64,000 nt of DNA from Syntrophomonas sp. (GCA_016841425.1 JAENZE010000013.1:1-64000); one strand, 5' to 3'. Positions 8,475-17,084 are shown, numbered from the stretch's first letter. Notes: generated from the sequence alone by a model not told the origin. A program made the numbers and translations.

Positions 8475-8585
8475 AATTTGTACCGTTTAACATCATAATA
8501 TCGGGTTGCCAGCGCAAGTATTAAACCTTGTCTGAGCAAGGAAGTTAGACGGTTAACAGCCATGCTCGCTCTGGTCAAGTTCGAG

Positions 8586-10610
8586 TTATGATGCGTTCTG
8601 GTTCTCCTCGTAGTGAGAAAATTGCATGGAAAAGCCAGCTCTTCCCTGGGTGAGTGACCTTAATACGGTTGAATAGCCAAATAATTCAGCCAGTGGGACA
8701 TAACCCTTGATTATCTGGGTATTGTTTTCCCTGTCCATGGAATCCAACCGTCCTCTCCTATTGGATATATTATTTATGATATTTCCGGTAAATTCTTCCG
8801 GGGAAGTTATTTCAAGACACATAATCGGTTCAAGCAGTTTAGGCTGGGCCTTTTTCATACATTCCTTAACCGCCAGCATAGCAGCCGTTCTAAAAGCCAT
8901 TTCTGATGAATCTACTTCATGATAGGATCCATCAAGCAAAACCGCTTTCACGTTAACTACTGGATAGCCTTCCAAAACCCCCTCCTGCAGAGCCTGCTTG
9001 ACACCGGCCTCCACAGCTGGGATATACTCCCGGGGAATCGAACCACCGACAATTTTACTTTCAAAAACATATAGTTCTTCAGTGGGTTCAAGACTAATAA
9101 CCACGTGGGCATACTGCCCTTTACCACCGGTCTGCTTGACATAACGGGTAACATGCTGGGCTGAGCCTGAGATTGTTTCTTTATATGCCACCTGAGGTCT
9201 GCCGGTATTAAACTCGACTCCGAACTCCCTGGTTAATCTTTCGGTAATAATCTCCAAATGCAGTTCACCCATACCTTCAATCAGCATCTGTCCCGTCTCA
9301 TTATTATGGCTAACCTTAAAGGTTGGGTCCTCAGCAGATATCCTGGCCAGAGCTTCACCTATCCTGGCTTGGTCAGCCTGAGTCTTGGGTTCTATAGCAA
9401 CCTGAATAACCGGGTCCGGGAACTCAATTGCTTCTAATAAAATTGGTCTTCTTTCATCACAGATGGTATCACCGGTATTTACATCCTTTAAACCAATAAC
9501 CGCTGCAATATCACCGGCCTTTACCTCTTCTATTTCCTCCCGGTGATTAGCATGCATTTTAACCAAACGCCCTACCCGTTCCTTTTTGCCAGTAGTGCTG
9601 TTATATACATAACTGCCAGCTTTTAATTGGCCTGAATATATCCTGGCAAAAGCCAGTTTCCCAACATGACGATCACTGACAATCTTGAACACCAGAGCAG
9701 AAAACTGCTCATTAACATCGGGTAAAATTTCTATTTCTTCACCACTATCTACCACTCTAGCCACAGCTTTCTGCACATCAAGGGGTGATGGGAGGTAGTT
9801 AACAATGGAATCAAGTAAAAGCTGAACTCCAATGTTTTTGTAAGCACTGCCGCACACTACTGGAACTATTATGTTTTCAATAGTGTTTTTTCTAATAGCA
9901 GCCACCAATGTTTCGGCAGAGATTTCTTGATCCTCATAATACAGGTTAAGAATTGACTCATCATTTTCTGCCAGAGTCTCCACTAATGCTGTCCTCCAGG
10001 TCTCAGCTTCTTCTTGATAAGCATCCGGGATTACAGTTTGAGTTACTTCATTGCCCAGTCTTCCAGTAAAAGTAAAGTATTTCATACATATCAGGTCGAT
10101 TATTCCCAGGAATTGATCATCCTCGACTACTGGCAGAGTTAATACCAGGGGATGGGCTCCCAATCTGACAGCTATCTGCTTAACTACCCGGTGAAAATCT
10201 GCTCCTATAGCATCCATCTTATTGACGAAAGCAATTCTCGGCACGCGGTATTTATCAGCTTGTCTCCAAACTGTTTCAGATTGGGGTTCAACTCCCCCTT
10301 TAGCACAAAATATTACTACCGCTCCATCCAGTATCCTCAGACTTCGCTCCACCTCGGCAGTAAAATCAACGTGTCCGGGTGTGTCTATGATATTTATATC
10401 ATTATCTTTCCATACACATCTGGTAGCGGCGGAAGTAATGGTAATACCTCGTTCCTTCTCATAGCTGAGATAATCCATAACGCTTTCTCCGTCATGGGTT
10501 TCGCCGATTTTATGAGTAAGACCGGTATAATATAATATTCTCTCGGTGGTGGTAGTCTTACCCGCATCAATATGCGCGATAATACCTATATTACGTAAAT
10601 TTTGAAGCAC
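8586..10610 (-). CDS. fusA: Elongation factor G family GTPase (stand-alone paralog)
   Basis: A 674-aa translational GTPase with the five EF-G domains. G1 is [11 protein letters not shown]3 is DTPGHVDF and G4 is NKMD; G2 is the [10 protein letters not shown] switch I segment. Domain IV begins near the GGKGQYAHV loop, and the C terminus shows the [14 protein letters not shown] segment of domain V. It is a little shorter than standard EF-G (about 690). It is a single gene with its own GTG start and AAGGAGTG site and is not next to rpsL, rpsG or tuf. So it may be a second EF-G used for translocation or recycling; whether a str-operon copy also exists cannot be seen here. Confidence 0.9.
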   Translation of the reverse strand: MLQNLRNIGIIAHIDAGKTTTTERILYYTGLTHKIGETHDGESVMDYLSYEKERGITITSAATRCVWKDNDINIIDTPGHVDFTAEVERSLRILDGAVVIFCAKGGVEPQSETVWRQADKYRVPRIAFVNKMDAIGADFHRVVKQIAVRLGAHPLVLTLPVVEDDQFLGIIDLICMKYFTFTGRLGNEVTQTVIPDAYQEEAETWRTALVETLAENDESILNLYYEDQEISAETLVAAIRKNTIENIIVPVVCGSAYKNIGVQLLLDSIVNYLPSPLDVQKAVARVVDSGEEIEILPDVNEQFSALVFKIVSDRHVGKLAFARIYSGQLKAGSYVYNSTTGKKERVGRLVKMHANHREEIEEVKAGDIAAVIGLKDVNTGDTICDERRPILLEAIEFPDPVIQVAIEPKTQADQARIGEALARISAEDPTFKVSHNNETGQMLIEGMGELHLEIITERLTREFGVEFNTGRPQVAYKETISGSAQHVTRYVKQTGGKGQYAHVVISLEPTEELYVFESKIVGGSIPREYIPAVEAGVKQALQEGVLEGYPVVNVKAVLLDGSYHEVDSSEMAFRTAAMLAVKECMKKAQPKLLEPIMCLEITSPEEFTGNIINNISNRRGRLDSMDRENNTQIIKGYVPLAELFGYSTVLRSLTQGRAGFSMQFSHYEENQNAS

Positions 10611-11136
10611 CTATTTTTTCACTCCTTATTCCTGAACAAAAAATAATCGGCTCAGCAAAAGCGGCCGAAACCAGTATCTTAATTAAATTATTACTGTAAC
10701 AGGTTCCTTATTAAGCCCAACAGAATGATATTATATTCTCTGAATAGCCTTTTGTCAATAAGAATATCCTTTTCATGGTTAGTATATACCTGGTTTGTTG
10801 TTTCCCAATTAGCAAATCTTGTCTAACGTTAAACTCAAGGTAAATTATTATCTTACTCGGCAGAATCATTTCGATATTACTATGCTGTACCCCTGTTCGG
10901 AATAATAATCCGATAAATCTGCTGGCTTATTATACACCGGCCTCAGACTCGGGAAAAAAAAGCCCTGGATCTTGCACCTGCTGCCATGCTTATTCTGCAC
11001 TTTACAGGGCTATATCATACCAGGGGGAGCTTCATGTGTTGAATTCAATCAAAGATGCGTTAAGTTTACAGTGTTTATGGTTTATGGTTAATTATGTTAT
11101 GCCTAATCATCAGGATATTTTTAGTTAATCTAAATG
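10611..11136. other. Intergenic region upstream of the EF-G gene
   Basis: A 526-base AT-rich gap. It holds the terminator at 10953-11011 and the presumed promoter and roughly 350-base leader of the EF-G gene. No small gene with a ribosome site is visible, and I did not find a conserved riboswitch sequence in the leader. Confidence 0.4.
10953..11011 (-). terminator. Intrinsic terminator after the isochorismatase-family gene
   Basis: On the minus strand AGCCCTG (11011-11005) pairs with CAGGGCT (10967-10961), with an inner TGCA/TGCA helix, and is followed by an eight-T run (10960-10953). It lies about 125 bases after the stop of the gene at 11137. Because it also precedes the EF-G gene on the same strand, it could act as an attenuator for any read-through. 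Confidence 0.75.
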
Positions 11137-11688
11137 TTATTTCAAAATGGCAGATACAACCTTAAAATCAGGAGTATCTGAACGCTGAAGCATATCAAAA
11201 GCTATAGTTTCAGTATTATTTATGACTGCACCCATATTTTCCATCAGCTGCAGTCCGCTCAAGTAATTTTCTTTAAATCTGGAACATACTCCATCCCGGA
11301 CCACATGAACATTATATCCATCTTCCAACAAATCCCTGGTGGTCTGGAATACGCAGACATGGGTCTCAGTACCGGTTATCACAATGTTCTTCCGGTTAAT
11401 CTGCTGCAAAATGTTCTTTAGATCCTGCCCAAATGCAGAAAACACTACCTTTTCCATAGTATAATGTTCTTGGGGCAGAAGCTCGGCAATCTCTGGAACT
11501 GTACTGCCGAGACCCTTTGGATACTGTTCGCACTTAATAACTGGAATGTTAAGCTGCCTGGCTAAAGCCATTAGTATCCGGTGGTTTTTGTATACTTTAT
11601 CTCGATGTTCCATGGTAACCATAAGCTTTTCCTGGATATCAACCACAACAAAGGCAGTATTTTCAGGATGCAATCTAAATTTAACCAA
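11137..11688 (-). CDS. Isochorismatase-family cysteine hydrolase
   Basis: A 183-aa alpha/beta hydrolase of the nicotinamidase/isochorismatase superfamily. The catalytic triad is visible as the Asp of VVVDIQEK, the Lys of MEKVVFSAF, and the nucleophile Cys of TETHVCVFQTTRDL. The family hydrolyses small amides or vinyl ethers; substrate cannot be read from sequence. The metal-site pattern of true nicotinamidases (DxHxxxH) is absent, so nicotinamide is unlikely. It begins at TTG with GGGAGGA upstream and is monocistronic, ending at the strong terminator at 10953-11011. Confidence 0.85.
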   Translation of the reverse strand: MVKFRLHPENTAFVVVDIQEKLMVTMEHRDKVYKNHRILMALARQLNIPVIKCEQYPKGLGSTVPEIAELLPQEHYTMEKVVFSAFGQDLKNILQQINRKNIVITGTETHVCVFQTTRDLLEDGYNVHVVRDGVCSRFKENYLSGLQLMENMGAVINNTETIAFDMLQRSDTPDFKVVSAILK

Positions 11689-12016
11689 TCTAATTTCCTC
11701 CCTTACTCATCTTGTTTGGGTTACGATATTTTTTATTGTCAATACCAGCACCCCAATTATCCGTTCGACGCATGCACCTAAAAATCTTCATAGACCACGA
11801 CCAGATCATTTAACCATATTTTTCAGCAATAAAAATGTTTGTAATTTCTATAATTATCACCTTTAGACGCCATAACTGCTCATAAATATGTATTTAAATG
11901 CCTGAATATAAGCTTTCATCATACTATTAGGCAGACTTTGGCGGTAGTATATTTATCATATTACTGTTAGACTAATATTGGAATTGGCCTACCACGTTAT
12001 TTCAGGAGTGATAACT
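11689..12016. other. Divergent intergenic region
   Basis: A 328-base AT-rich gap between the divergent isochorismatase-family gene and the membrane-protein gene, so it should hold both promoters. The only clear signal is the AGGAG ribosome site at 12004-12008. I see no other gene or repeat. Confidence 0.35.
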
Positions 12017-12952
12017 ATGAATTTTAAGCAGCTTGCTATCTTAATATTTCTATCAATTGGCATCTTTTTATCGTCAATAGTGGTACAGCTGGCTATTAGT
12101 GCAGAATGCACTATTCTTAATGCGGATTTTTATAGCTCTTTTGTTCAAAAGCATAATCTATGCAACATTCCTCAAAATTTCGTCTTATTAACTATCAAAA
12201 ATAACACTCGCGAGTTAGATGAAAAAACTTATCAATCTCTGATAAAGGCAACCAGTAGTACCTTTTCTGAGGATTGGACTCAGGAACAAGTATCTGGACT
12301 TATAAGTAATTTGTTAGCTTATTTAAAAAATACCAGTGATGAACTAGACCTGCGTATAGACTTCAGAGAGCAAAAATCACAGTTTATCTCCCAGATGCTC
12401 CCCGTTCTTCCCCAGGCAGCCGAAGATGACATCATTAACCGGGTATTAATAGTAAATATTGCTGAAAATTTAAGCACTTCAGCAGGAATTCCTGATTATG
12501 TAGATATACGGTACACTTCATTGGTAACTGACAGTGGTATCCTGACATATATTGATACTGCACGCACTTATTATCCATACAGCAAATATCTTCCTTTTCT
12601 AATGTTCGCCTTATTCTTTTTATCCGTGCTGTTTCTTTATAAGATATCGGACTGTTTGAAAAGTACCGGCTATGCCCTGGCAGCATCAGGTCTGACAGTA
12701 ATAGTATTTGTATCATATATCAGTGGAGTACTGGATAGCGGCATAACGTCACAGCTTTCTTCTTATGATGAACTACTGGCCATAACTGGCAATAATCCAA
12801 AGATTCTAGCTTCAATATTTAAGAACTCCATATTAACTGTCAGCAATAAAATCGCAATAGTTTGTTGCCTGGCAGGTATTTCTCTGTCTATAGTCGGCAT
12901 TTTCGCCGCTAAGATCCAGGGAAAATCAAGGAAAATATCGCAGCAAAGTTGA
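12017..12952 (+). CDS. Membrane protein of unknown function
   Basis: A 311-aa protein. One hydrophobic helix lies at the N terminus (LAILIFLSIGIFLSSIVVQLA), followed by about 180 residues that are probably extracytoplasmic. Three further helices follow near the C terminus (FLMFALFFLSVLFLY, a second around ALAASGLTVIVFVSYI, and IVCCLAGISLSIVGIFAA), and the protein ends in a short basic cytoplasmic tail. The ATG at 12017 has AGGAG 8 bases upstream. I do not recognise the family. It is a lone gene, convergent with the dUTPase-like gene 13 bases away, and there is no neighbour from which to infer a role. Confidence 0.75.
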   Translation: MNFKQLAILIFLSIGIFLSSIVVQLAISAECTILNADFYSSFVQKHNLCNIPQNFVLLTIKNNTRELDEKTYQSLIKATSSTFSEDWTQEQVSGLISNLLAYLKNTSDELDLRIDFREQKSQFISQMLPVLPQAAEDDIINRVLIVNIAENLSTSAGIPDYVDIRYTSLVTDSGILTYIDTARTYYPYSKYLPFLMFALFFLSVLFLYKISDCLKSTGYALAASGLTVIVFVSYISGVLDSGITSQLSSYDELLAITGNNPKILASIFKNSILTVSNKIAIVCCLAGISLSIVGIFAAKIQGKSRKISQQS

Positions 12953-12965
12953 TCTTGGGCCTGAT

Positions 12966-13355
12966 TTAATCTCCCGTCTCAAATTCAGCATGAACCACAG
13001 GGCTGAACACCATCTGAGCCACTTTTTGACCAGGAGATAAACGAACCGGTTTATCGCTTACGTTCAGAAGCAGCAGGTGAAGTTCCGCGGTATGGTCAGA
13101 ATCTACTGTACCAGGGGCATTGGCAACTACTATCCCTTTTCGGGCCATACCTGCTCTGCTCCTAATCTGCGCTTCAAAACCATCTGGTATCTTAACTGCA
13201 AAGCCCACCGGTATATTTTTCACCTCATGTGGATATAGTACAATGTCCCCCCTCAGGGGAAGGCTTATATCACATCCGGCAGCAGCAAGCGTTTCATATT
13301 CCGGTATTTGTGCCCCTGCTTCCAGCTGTCTGAATTTTACACTAATCTTATTCAT
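12966..13355 (-). CDS. dUTPase-like protein (trimeric dUTPase fold)
   Basis: A 129-aa protein with the trimeric dUTPase fold, the family that hydrolyses dUTP to dUMP and keeps uracil out of DNA. Motif 1 (AAGCDISLP), motif 2 (RSRAGMARKG), motif 3 (APGTVDSDHTAEL) and motif 4 (PGQKVAQMVF) are visible. Motif 3 has His where the uracil-contacting Tyr normally sits. The glycine-rich C-terminal motif 5 is missing: the protein stops at VHAEFETGD. The start at 13355 uses GGAGGC 5 bases upstream; a longer frame would contain that site. It may be a dUTPase with relaxed catalysis, a dCTP deaminase-like relative, or a regulator. Confidence 0.75.
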   Translation of the reverse strand: MNKISVKFRQLEAGAQIPEYETLAAAGCDISLPLRGDIVLYPHEVKNIPVGFAVKIPDGFEAQIRSRAGMARKGIVVANAPGTVDSDHTAELHLLLLNVSDKPVRLSPGQKVAQMVFSPVVHAEFETGD

Positions 13356-13466
13356 ATCACGCCTCCTTAAGCTCACTTTAAGCTTTCTATATTATATCGT
13401 TAGCTTTAGACCTTTATCATATAATTCTCTATTATCACTTTTTATTAATTTATCAGGGCACCTGTA

Positions 13467-15149
13467 TTATATGGCTCTTTCTGCGAACTCATTCTCCATA
13501 ATTAATTCAAAATAAGCAACCAGGTTAGGATCAAACATAATACCCGCATTCTTTCTTATCTCCTCCATTGCTTCATTGGAGGACATATTACTTCGATACG
13601 GACGGTGGGAGGTCATGGCATCGTAACTATCCACTATTCGTATAATTCTTGAAATAACCGGTATATTATCTCCAGCCAAGCCATCCGGGTACCCTGATCC
13701 ATCGTAATTTTCATGATGATGACGAATTATCGGTACTATGGGCCTTAGTTTAGCAAGCGGCTTGACCATATCGCTTCCCCATATGGAGTGCTGCTTTATA
13801 ACCATCCATTCTTCGTCATTAAGGCTGGATGGTTTATTTAAAATATCCCGGTCTATCTCTATTTTGCCTATATCATGCAGGAAGGATGCATAATCAACCC
13901 ACCTGATTTCTTCTTCACTTAAACCTATTCTCTCAGCAATCTTATGTCCGTAGTAAGTAACCCTCTCTGAATGTCCATATGTATATCTGTCTTTGGCATT
14001 GATTACTGATACCAGAGTACGGATAGAATTTAAAATCTCTCTTTCATCATTGGTAATTTCCATATTATCAAAAACTGAGAAATATAATTCTACGTTATGT
14101 CGGCTCAGACTTCTCGATTTATATAAGGCCTGCTCAGCATACCCCTGCAGTTCTTTACTATTACCAGCATGCTCGGGATAAGATGCGATTCCGCAGGACA
14201 CAGTAATTTTACCTTCAGGTTGGTACTTTTCACCATAAAAATGATAGTCTTTAATTTTTTTTATAACATTTTCAGCCACCTCGACTGCAGTATTCTGATC
14301 ATACCCCTGCAGTACAACAGCAAACTGTCCTCCAGCATATCTGGCCGCAAAAGCATTTTCCAGTTTTATTTCATGCAAGAAACCAGCAATTGTCTGAAGC
14401 AGCTTGTCTCCCATCAGATGCCCGAAGCTGTCATTGTAGTATTTAAAGTAATCTATATCAAGCAAAATAAGCAGCAGGGACTTATCAGGGTCCGGGTTCT
14501 GGAAGTATTCCTGGAGCTTATCCTGAAAATATCGGTGACTGAATAACCCAGTAAGCAAATCAGTGTTAGCAAGTTGAATCAAATATCTGCGCTGTTCTTT
14601 TTCCGAATCGGTTTGGGAACCTATAAACCACCCTACTACAAATAAAATACTCAGGAATATCAGATGAGATTCCAAAAGCTCATAAATGAATCTACCCTGA
14701 TCAAAATAACCAAAAAACAACACTATCGCCCCGCAGAGGCCGGCCATGGTCATACCCATTAGCTGCCCACCAATGGAGGCAGCAATTATTACCGGCAGCA
14801 GAAACATTACCTCCGGGTAAGCTATACTGCTGTTATGACTGACGTAAACGGTAATTATAGTAATTATCAGCGGGTAACCAATATAAGAGATCTCCACCCA
14901 GTTCAGCCCATCTTCGTCTACCCGGTAGTAGTAGCTGCGGTTGTAGAGATTAACCAGAGCAAAAGAGATCAGGCATCCAGCCAGGAACAAGATAGCCTCA
15001 TAATTGATGAAGGGAAATACATTCTCAGCAAAGAGGTTGCGGCTGATCACCAGGGCAAACACCATAATGAACAGACACAGCATATGCATGGTAGTAATGT
15101 TTTCGAACAAGTCCCGTTTTCTTTTTTCCTCATGTTCTGCCGAGTTCAT
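13467..15149 (-). CDS. Multi-TM GGDEF (degenerate)/HD-GYP protein, putative c-di-GMP phosphodiesterase
   Basis: A 560-aa membrane signalling protein. Residues 20-178 contain five or six hydrophobic helices that form an N-terminal sensor. A GGDEF domain follows (about 190-350). It keeps the metal-binding DIDYFK (231-236), but the signature loop is R-Y-A-G-G-Q-F (270-276), so the catalytic Glu is Gln and the frame of the motif is altered; the RxxD inhibitory site is absent. The C-terminal HD-GYP domain is complete: HSER at 393, LHDIGKI with HD at 425-426, HHHE 477-480, and NYDGSGYPDG with GYP 486-488. The likely activity is c-di-GMP hydrolysis, with the GGDEF part perhaps binding GTP. It lies 74 bases after agrD across a strong hairpin. 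AGAGGTGA precedes the ATG. Confidence 0.9.
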   Translation of the reverse strand: MNSAEHEEKRKRDLFENITTMHMLCLFIMVFALVISRNLFAENVFPFINYEAILFLAGCLISFALVNLYNRSYYYRVDEDGLNWVEISYIGYPLIITIITVYVSHNSSIAYPEVMFLLPVIIAASIGGQLMGMTMAGLCGAIVLFFGYFDQGRFIYELLESHLIFLSILFVVGWFIGSQTDSEKEQRRYLIQLANTDLLTGLFSHRYFQDKLQEYFQNPDPDKSLLLILLDIDYFKYYNDSFGHLMGDKLLQTIAGFLHEIKLENAFAARYAGGQFAVVLQGYDQNTAVEVAENVIKKIKDYHFYGEKYQPEGKITVSCGIASYPEHAGNSKELQGYAEQALYKSRSLSRHNVELYFSVFDNMEITNDEREILNSIRTLVSVINAKDRYTYGHSERVTYYGHKIAERIGLSEEEIRWVDYASFLHDIGKIEIDRDILNKPSSLNDEEWMVIKQHSIWGSDMVKPLAKLRPIVPIIRHHHENYDGSGYPDGLAGDNIPVISRIIRIVDSYDAMTSHRPYRSNMSSNEAMEEIRKNAGIMFDPNLVAYFELIMENEFAERAI

Positions 15150-15188
15150 AACCGGTCACCTCTTATTATCTCTAAATCGATTTACATC

Positions 15189-15216
15189 AATAAGGGGGGA
15201 ATAGTCCCCCCTTATT
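15189..15216 (-). terminator. Hairpin between agrD and the HD-GYP gene (terminator or attenuator)
   Basis: A perfect 12-bp inverted repeat, AATAAGGGGGGA (15189-15200) with TCCCCCCTTATT (15205-15216), encloses a 4-base loop. It starts 8 bases after the agrD stop. The minus-strand sequence beyond it (GATGTAAATCG) is not a good U tract, so it may be a partial terminator, a processing site or an mRNA stabiliser that sets the ratio of peptide to HD-GYP protein. Confidence 0.65.
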
Positions 15217-15223
15217 GGCGGTC

Positions 15224-15355
15224 TTACTTGCGCAGTGATTCTGGAACCTCTGGCTGATAATGTCCAAACATGCAAGCTGATGCTGATGCTACGTTAGCAA
15301 TGAATATAAGAGCTACAACCGCCATTCCCAGGATGGAATAAAATGTCTTTTTCAT
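15224..15355 (-). CDS. agrD: AgrD-like cyclic lactone autoinducer peptide precursor
   Basis: A 43-aa precursor. The N-terminal amphipathic/hydrophobic leader MKKTFYSILGMAVVALIF is followed by NVASAS and then the conserved clostridial AgrD block ACMFGHYQPEVPESLRK. The ring-forming cysteine is C28. In relatives AgrB cuts after the ring and joins the new carboxylate to the Cys thiol; a ring of about five residues starting at C28 is predicted, with exact ends unknown. GCAGGAGGTG lies 8 bases before the ATG. The gene begins 24 bases after the agrB stop. The acidic/basic C-terminal tail is the part AgrB recognises in studied systems. Confidence 0.9.
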   Translation of the reverse strand: MKKTFYSILGMAVVALIFIANVASASACMFGHYQPEVPESLRK

Positions 15356-15379
15356 CTTTTTCACCTCCTGCTTATAGAA

Positions 15380-16000
15380 TTAATGCTGGTTGTCCAACAT
15401 GCACCATAACGAGGCTGCAGTATGAGTAAGATTTAAACTTACCCATAATATGGCTAATGCAGCACAAACCTGAATTGCAGTGGAATATAACCATAAAGTT
15501 GATATCAACTCCAGCGCAATCATCATGGTTACCAATATCCCAATCACCAAATATGAATATCGTTTCAATCTTTTGCGTCTGTCCGGGGATACAATTGGAG
15601 CCTTTGGTGTATCTACCGGAGCATACTTGTGTACTGCATAAAAACCTACTATGACAGCCGCTGCTTCTGTAATCCAGCTATAAATATGGGGACCAGCGGC
15701 TATATATGTTCCTGCATATGCTAATGCCGGAAATACTATCATAGTGGCCACTGCACAAACCCATGGGCTCTTAGCATGGGCTCCTCCGGCAATATGCCGG
15801 TAGGCGATGGCTACTAGGACACATGCTATAGTACCTTGAAGTACTCCCAACAGATAACCAATTAACATGGTAAGTAACAAATTCAATCCATTAATAAACA
15901 GTATCTCCATAGCATAAGCCAACTCAGGAGCCTTATCATGGGCCAGGTCGTTCTCCTGGCTCATGATAAGTGCCAATCGCTGGTAAATATTATGCTTCAT
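15380..16000 (-). CDS. agrB: AgrB-like peptide-processing membrane endopeptidase
   Basis: A 206-aa integral membrane cysteine protease of the accessory gene regulator B family. The catalytic pair is H75 and C82 in the context YRHIAGGAHAKSPWVCAV, with the same seven-residue spacing as the staphylococcal enzyme. Four to six hydrophobic helices cover the rest, and a basic cytoplasmic loop (SPDRRKRLKRYS) lies at about 137-149. It cleaves the AgrD C-terminal tail and cyclises the peptide. AGGAGGATAAA precedes the ATG. It sits 9 bases after the membrane-protein gene upstream and 24 bases before agrD. Confidence 0.93.
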   Translation of the reverse strand: MKHNIYQRLALIMSQENDLAHDKAPELAYAMEILFINGLNLLLTMLIGYLLGVLQGTIACVLVAIAYRHIAGGAHAKSPWVCAVATMIVFPALAYAGTYIAAGPHIYSWITEAAAVIVGFYAVHKYAPVDTPKAPIVSPDRRKRLKRYSYLVIGILVTMMIALELISTLWLYSTAIQVCAALAILWVSLNLTHTAASLWCMLDNQH

Positions 16001-16009
16001 TTTATCCTC

Positions 16010-16519
16010 CTAGTGGTCCCTGTGCTTTAGGATAACGGAATTATTCACATCGCAAGCCCCCACTTTTGTCTTCCAGCTGTACTTAGGCTTTAAAATCATC
16101 TGCAGCAGCACCGCTAATATATTCATCAGCACCGCTTGTATATAACCCATCATCAGCCAGATCTTACTGGTTTCGGTTACATCTTCGATGTGGAGGATAT
16201 CTAAACTTATAAATAATTGATTCAAAGAAAACTCTATAGCAGCCAGACATAAATAGCTACCAAATACAGATAGAAAAACCAGTGACTTGGGGGAATTGGT
16301 CATTATAGTAATAAATAGGAATATTAAAATTACACTTACTGCCAGATGCATTCCAAAAACGATGGGTAATGCTCTTATGGCTAATGTAATGCCAGCAATA
16401 ATCATTGCTACAGCTATAGTCCTTCCTAATTTAATATTAACCCGAGAAAAAACCAGCACCAGTGATATTAATCCCAATACCTCAATTATCCCCTGAATAT
16501 AAGTGAGGACTATATCCAT
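16010..16519 (-). CDS. Five-TM membrane protein at the head of the agr-like cassette
   Basis: A 169-aa protein made almost entirely of hydrophobic helices: VLTYIQGIIEVLGLISLVLVF, a second from about 34, HLAVSVILIFLFITIM, SLVFLSVFGSYLCLAAI, and MGYIQAVLMNILAVLLQMI, ending in a short polar tail. Size and topology resemble the N-terminal sensor half of AgrC-type histidine kinases, but no kinase, GHKL or HAMP domain follows. I cannot name a family by motif. The position at the start of the cassette and the 9-base spacing to agrB suggest a role in peptide sensing, export or immunity (inference). AAAGGTGGAG precedes the ATG. Confidence 0.7.
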   Translation of the reverse strand: MDIVLTYIQGIIEVLGLISLVLVFSRVNIKLGRTIAVAMIIAGITLAIRALPIVFGMHLAVSVILIFLFITIMTNSPKSLVFLSVFGSYLCLAAIEFSLNQLFISLDILHIEDVTETSKIWLMMGYIQAVLMNILAVLLQMILKPKYSWKTKVGACDVNNSVILKHRDH

Positions 16520-16562
16520 TAAACTCCACCTTTCCTCATACTAAAAGTGACTATTAAGGGCT

Positions 16563-16569
16563 TTCGACA
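16563..16569 (-). promoter_or_regulatory. Possible Spo0A box upstream of the agr-like cassette
   Basis: The minus-strand heptamer TGTCGAA matches the core 0A box. It lies 44 to 50 bases upstream of the first cassette gene, within the presumed promoter region. A chance match in this gap has a probability of a few percent, so this is only suggestive. Confidence 0.3.
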
Positions 16570-16770
16570 CAAGTTGTTAATAACCTGCTAATTTTTAGAT
16601 TTATTTGTATAATTTATTCAAGTTGGCAGACCATTCCTTGATAGTTATAGTTTATCAGTAAGCCTCAATTACTCAAATTAATATTTTTTAATAAATAGTA
16701 TTATTTTTACAGGAATTATCCAGCGGAGGTTAGAATTGTTAAATTAATACTCTTGTAAGGAGGTTGTGCT

Positions 16771-17049
16771 ATGCCGTTTATCGAACCTACCCTGCGCCCC
16801 TTCACCAGGTCTGATATCCTGGGCTTCAACCCCGGTGAACTAGGTGTTTATGGACTACTTAAAGATAGACAATGGATATATATAGGTAAAGGTGACATTA
16901 GAATTCGCCTCCTGGCACATCTTAATGGCGATGATGATAATATCAGCCAGCAGCAGCCGAGTCATTGGGTGGCTGAAATAACTGATAATTACCAGGTTCG
17001 CGAACTTCAATTGATCGAAGAATACCAGCCGCTGTGCAATAAAAAATAA
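16771..17049 (+). CDS. Small GIY-YIG nuclease-like protein
   Basis: A 92-aa protein that is nearly all one GIY-YIG domain. The first strand carries GVY (25-27), the second YIG (37-39), the catalytic Arg is R44 or R46 in GKGDIRIRLLAHL, and the metal-binding Glu is in LIEEYQPLCN (82-83), so the usual active residues are in place. There is no DNA-binding or partner domain. An AAGGAGG site lies 8 bases before the ATG. Minimal GIY-YIG proteins of this kind are common in bacteria; their substrates are unknown. It is a single gene ending at the hairpin 17062-17084. Confidence 0.82.
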   Translation: MPFIEPTLRPFTRSDILGFNPGELGVYGLLKDRQWIYIGKGDIRIRLLAHLNGDDDNISQQQPSHWVAEITDNYQVRELQLIEEYQPLCNKK

Positions 17050-17061
17050 AAATGTACAGAA

Positions 17062-17084
17062 AGAGAGCCAGAAAACGGCTCTCT
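17062..17084. terminator. Bidirectional terminator
   Basis: AGAGAGCC (17062-17069) pairs with GGCTCTCT (17077-17084). It lies between the convergent GIY-YIG gene and the subtilase gene. T-rich sequence follows it on the minus strand, with a weaker tract on the plus strand. Confidence 0.75.

Noticed and set aside
10611-11136. Possible riboswitch or attenuator leader in the 350 bases before the EF-G gene
   Set aside because: No conserved riboswitch block was found; the hairpin at 10953-11011 is better explained as the terminator of the gene upstream.
14310-14345. Reading the GGDEF domain as an active diguanylate cyclase
   Set aside because: The motif is AGGQF and the RxxD site is absent, so only the HD-GYP activity is claimed.
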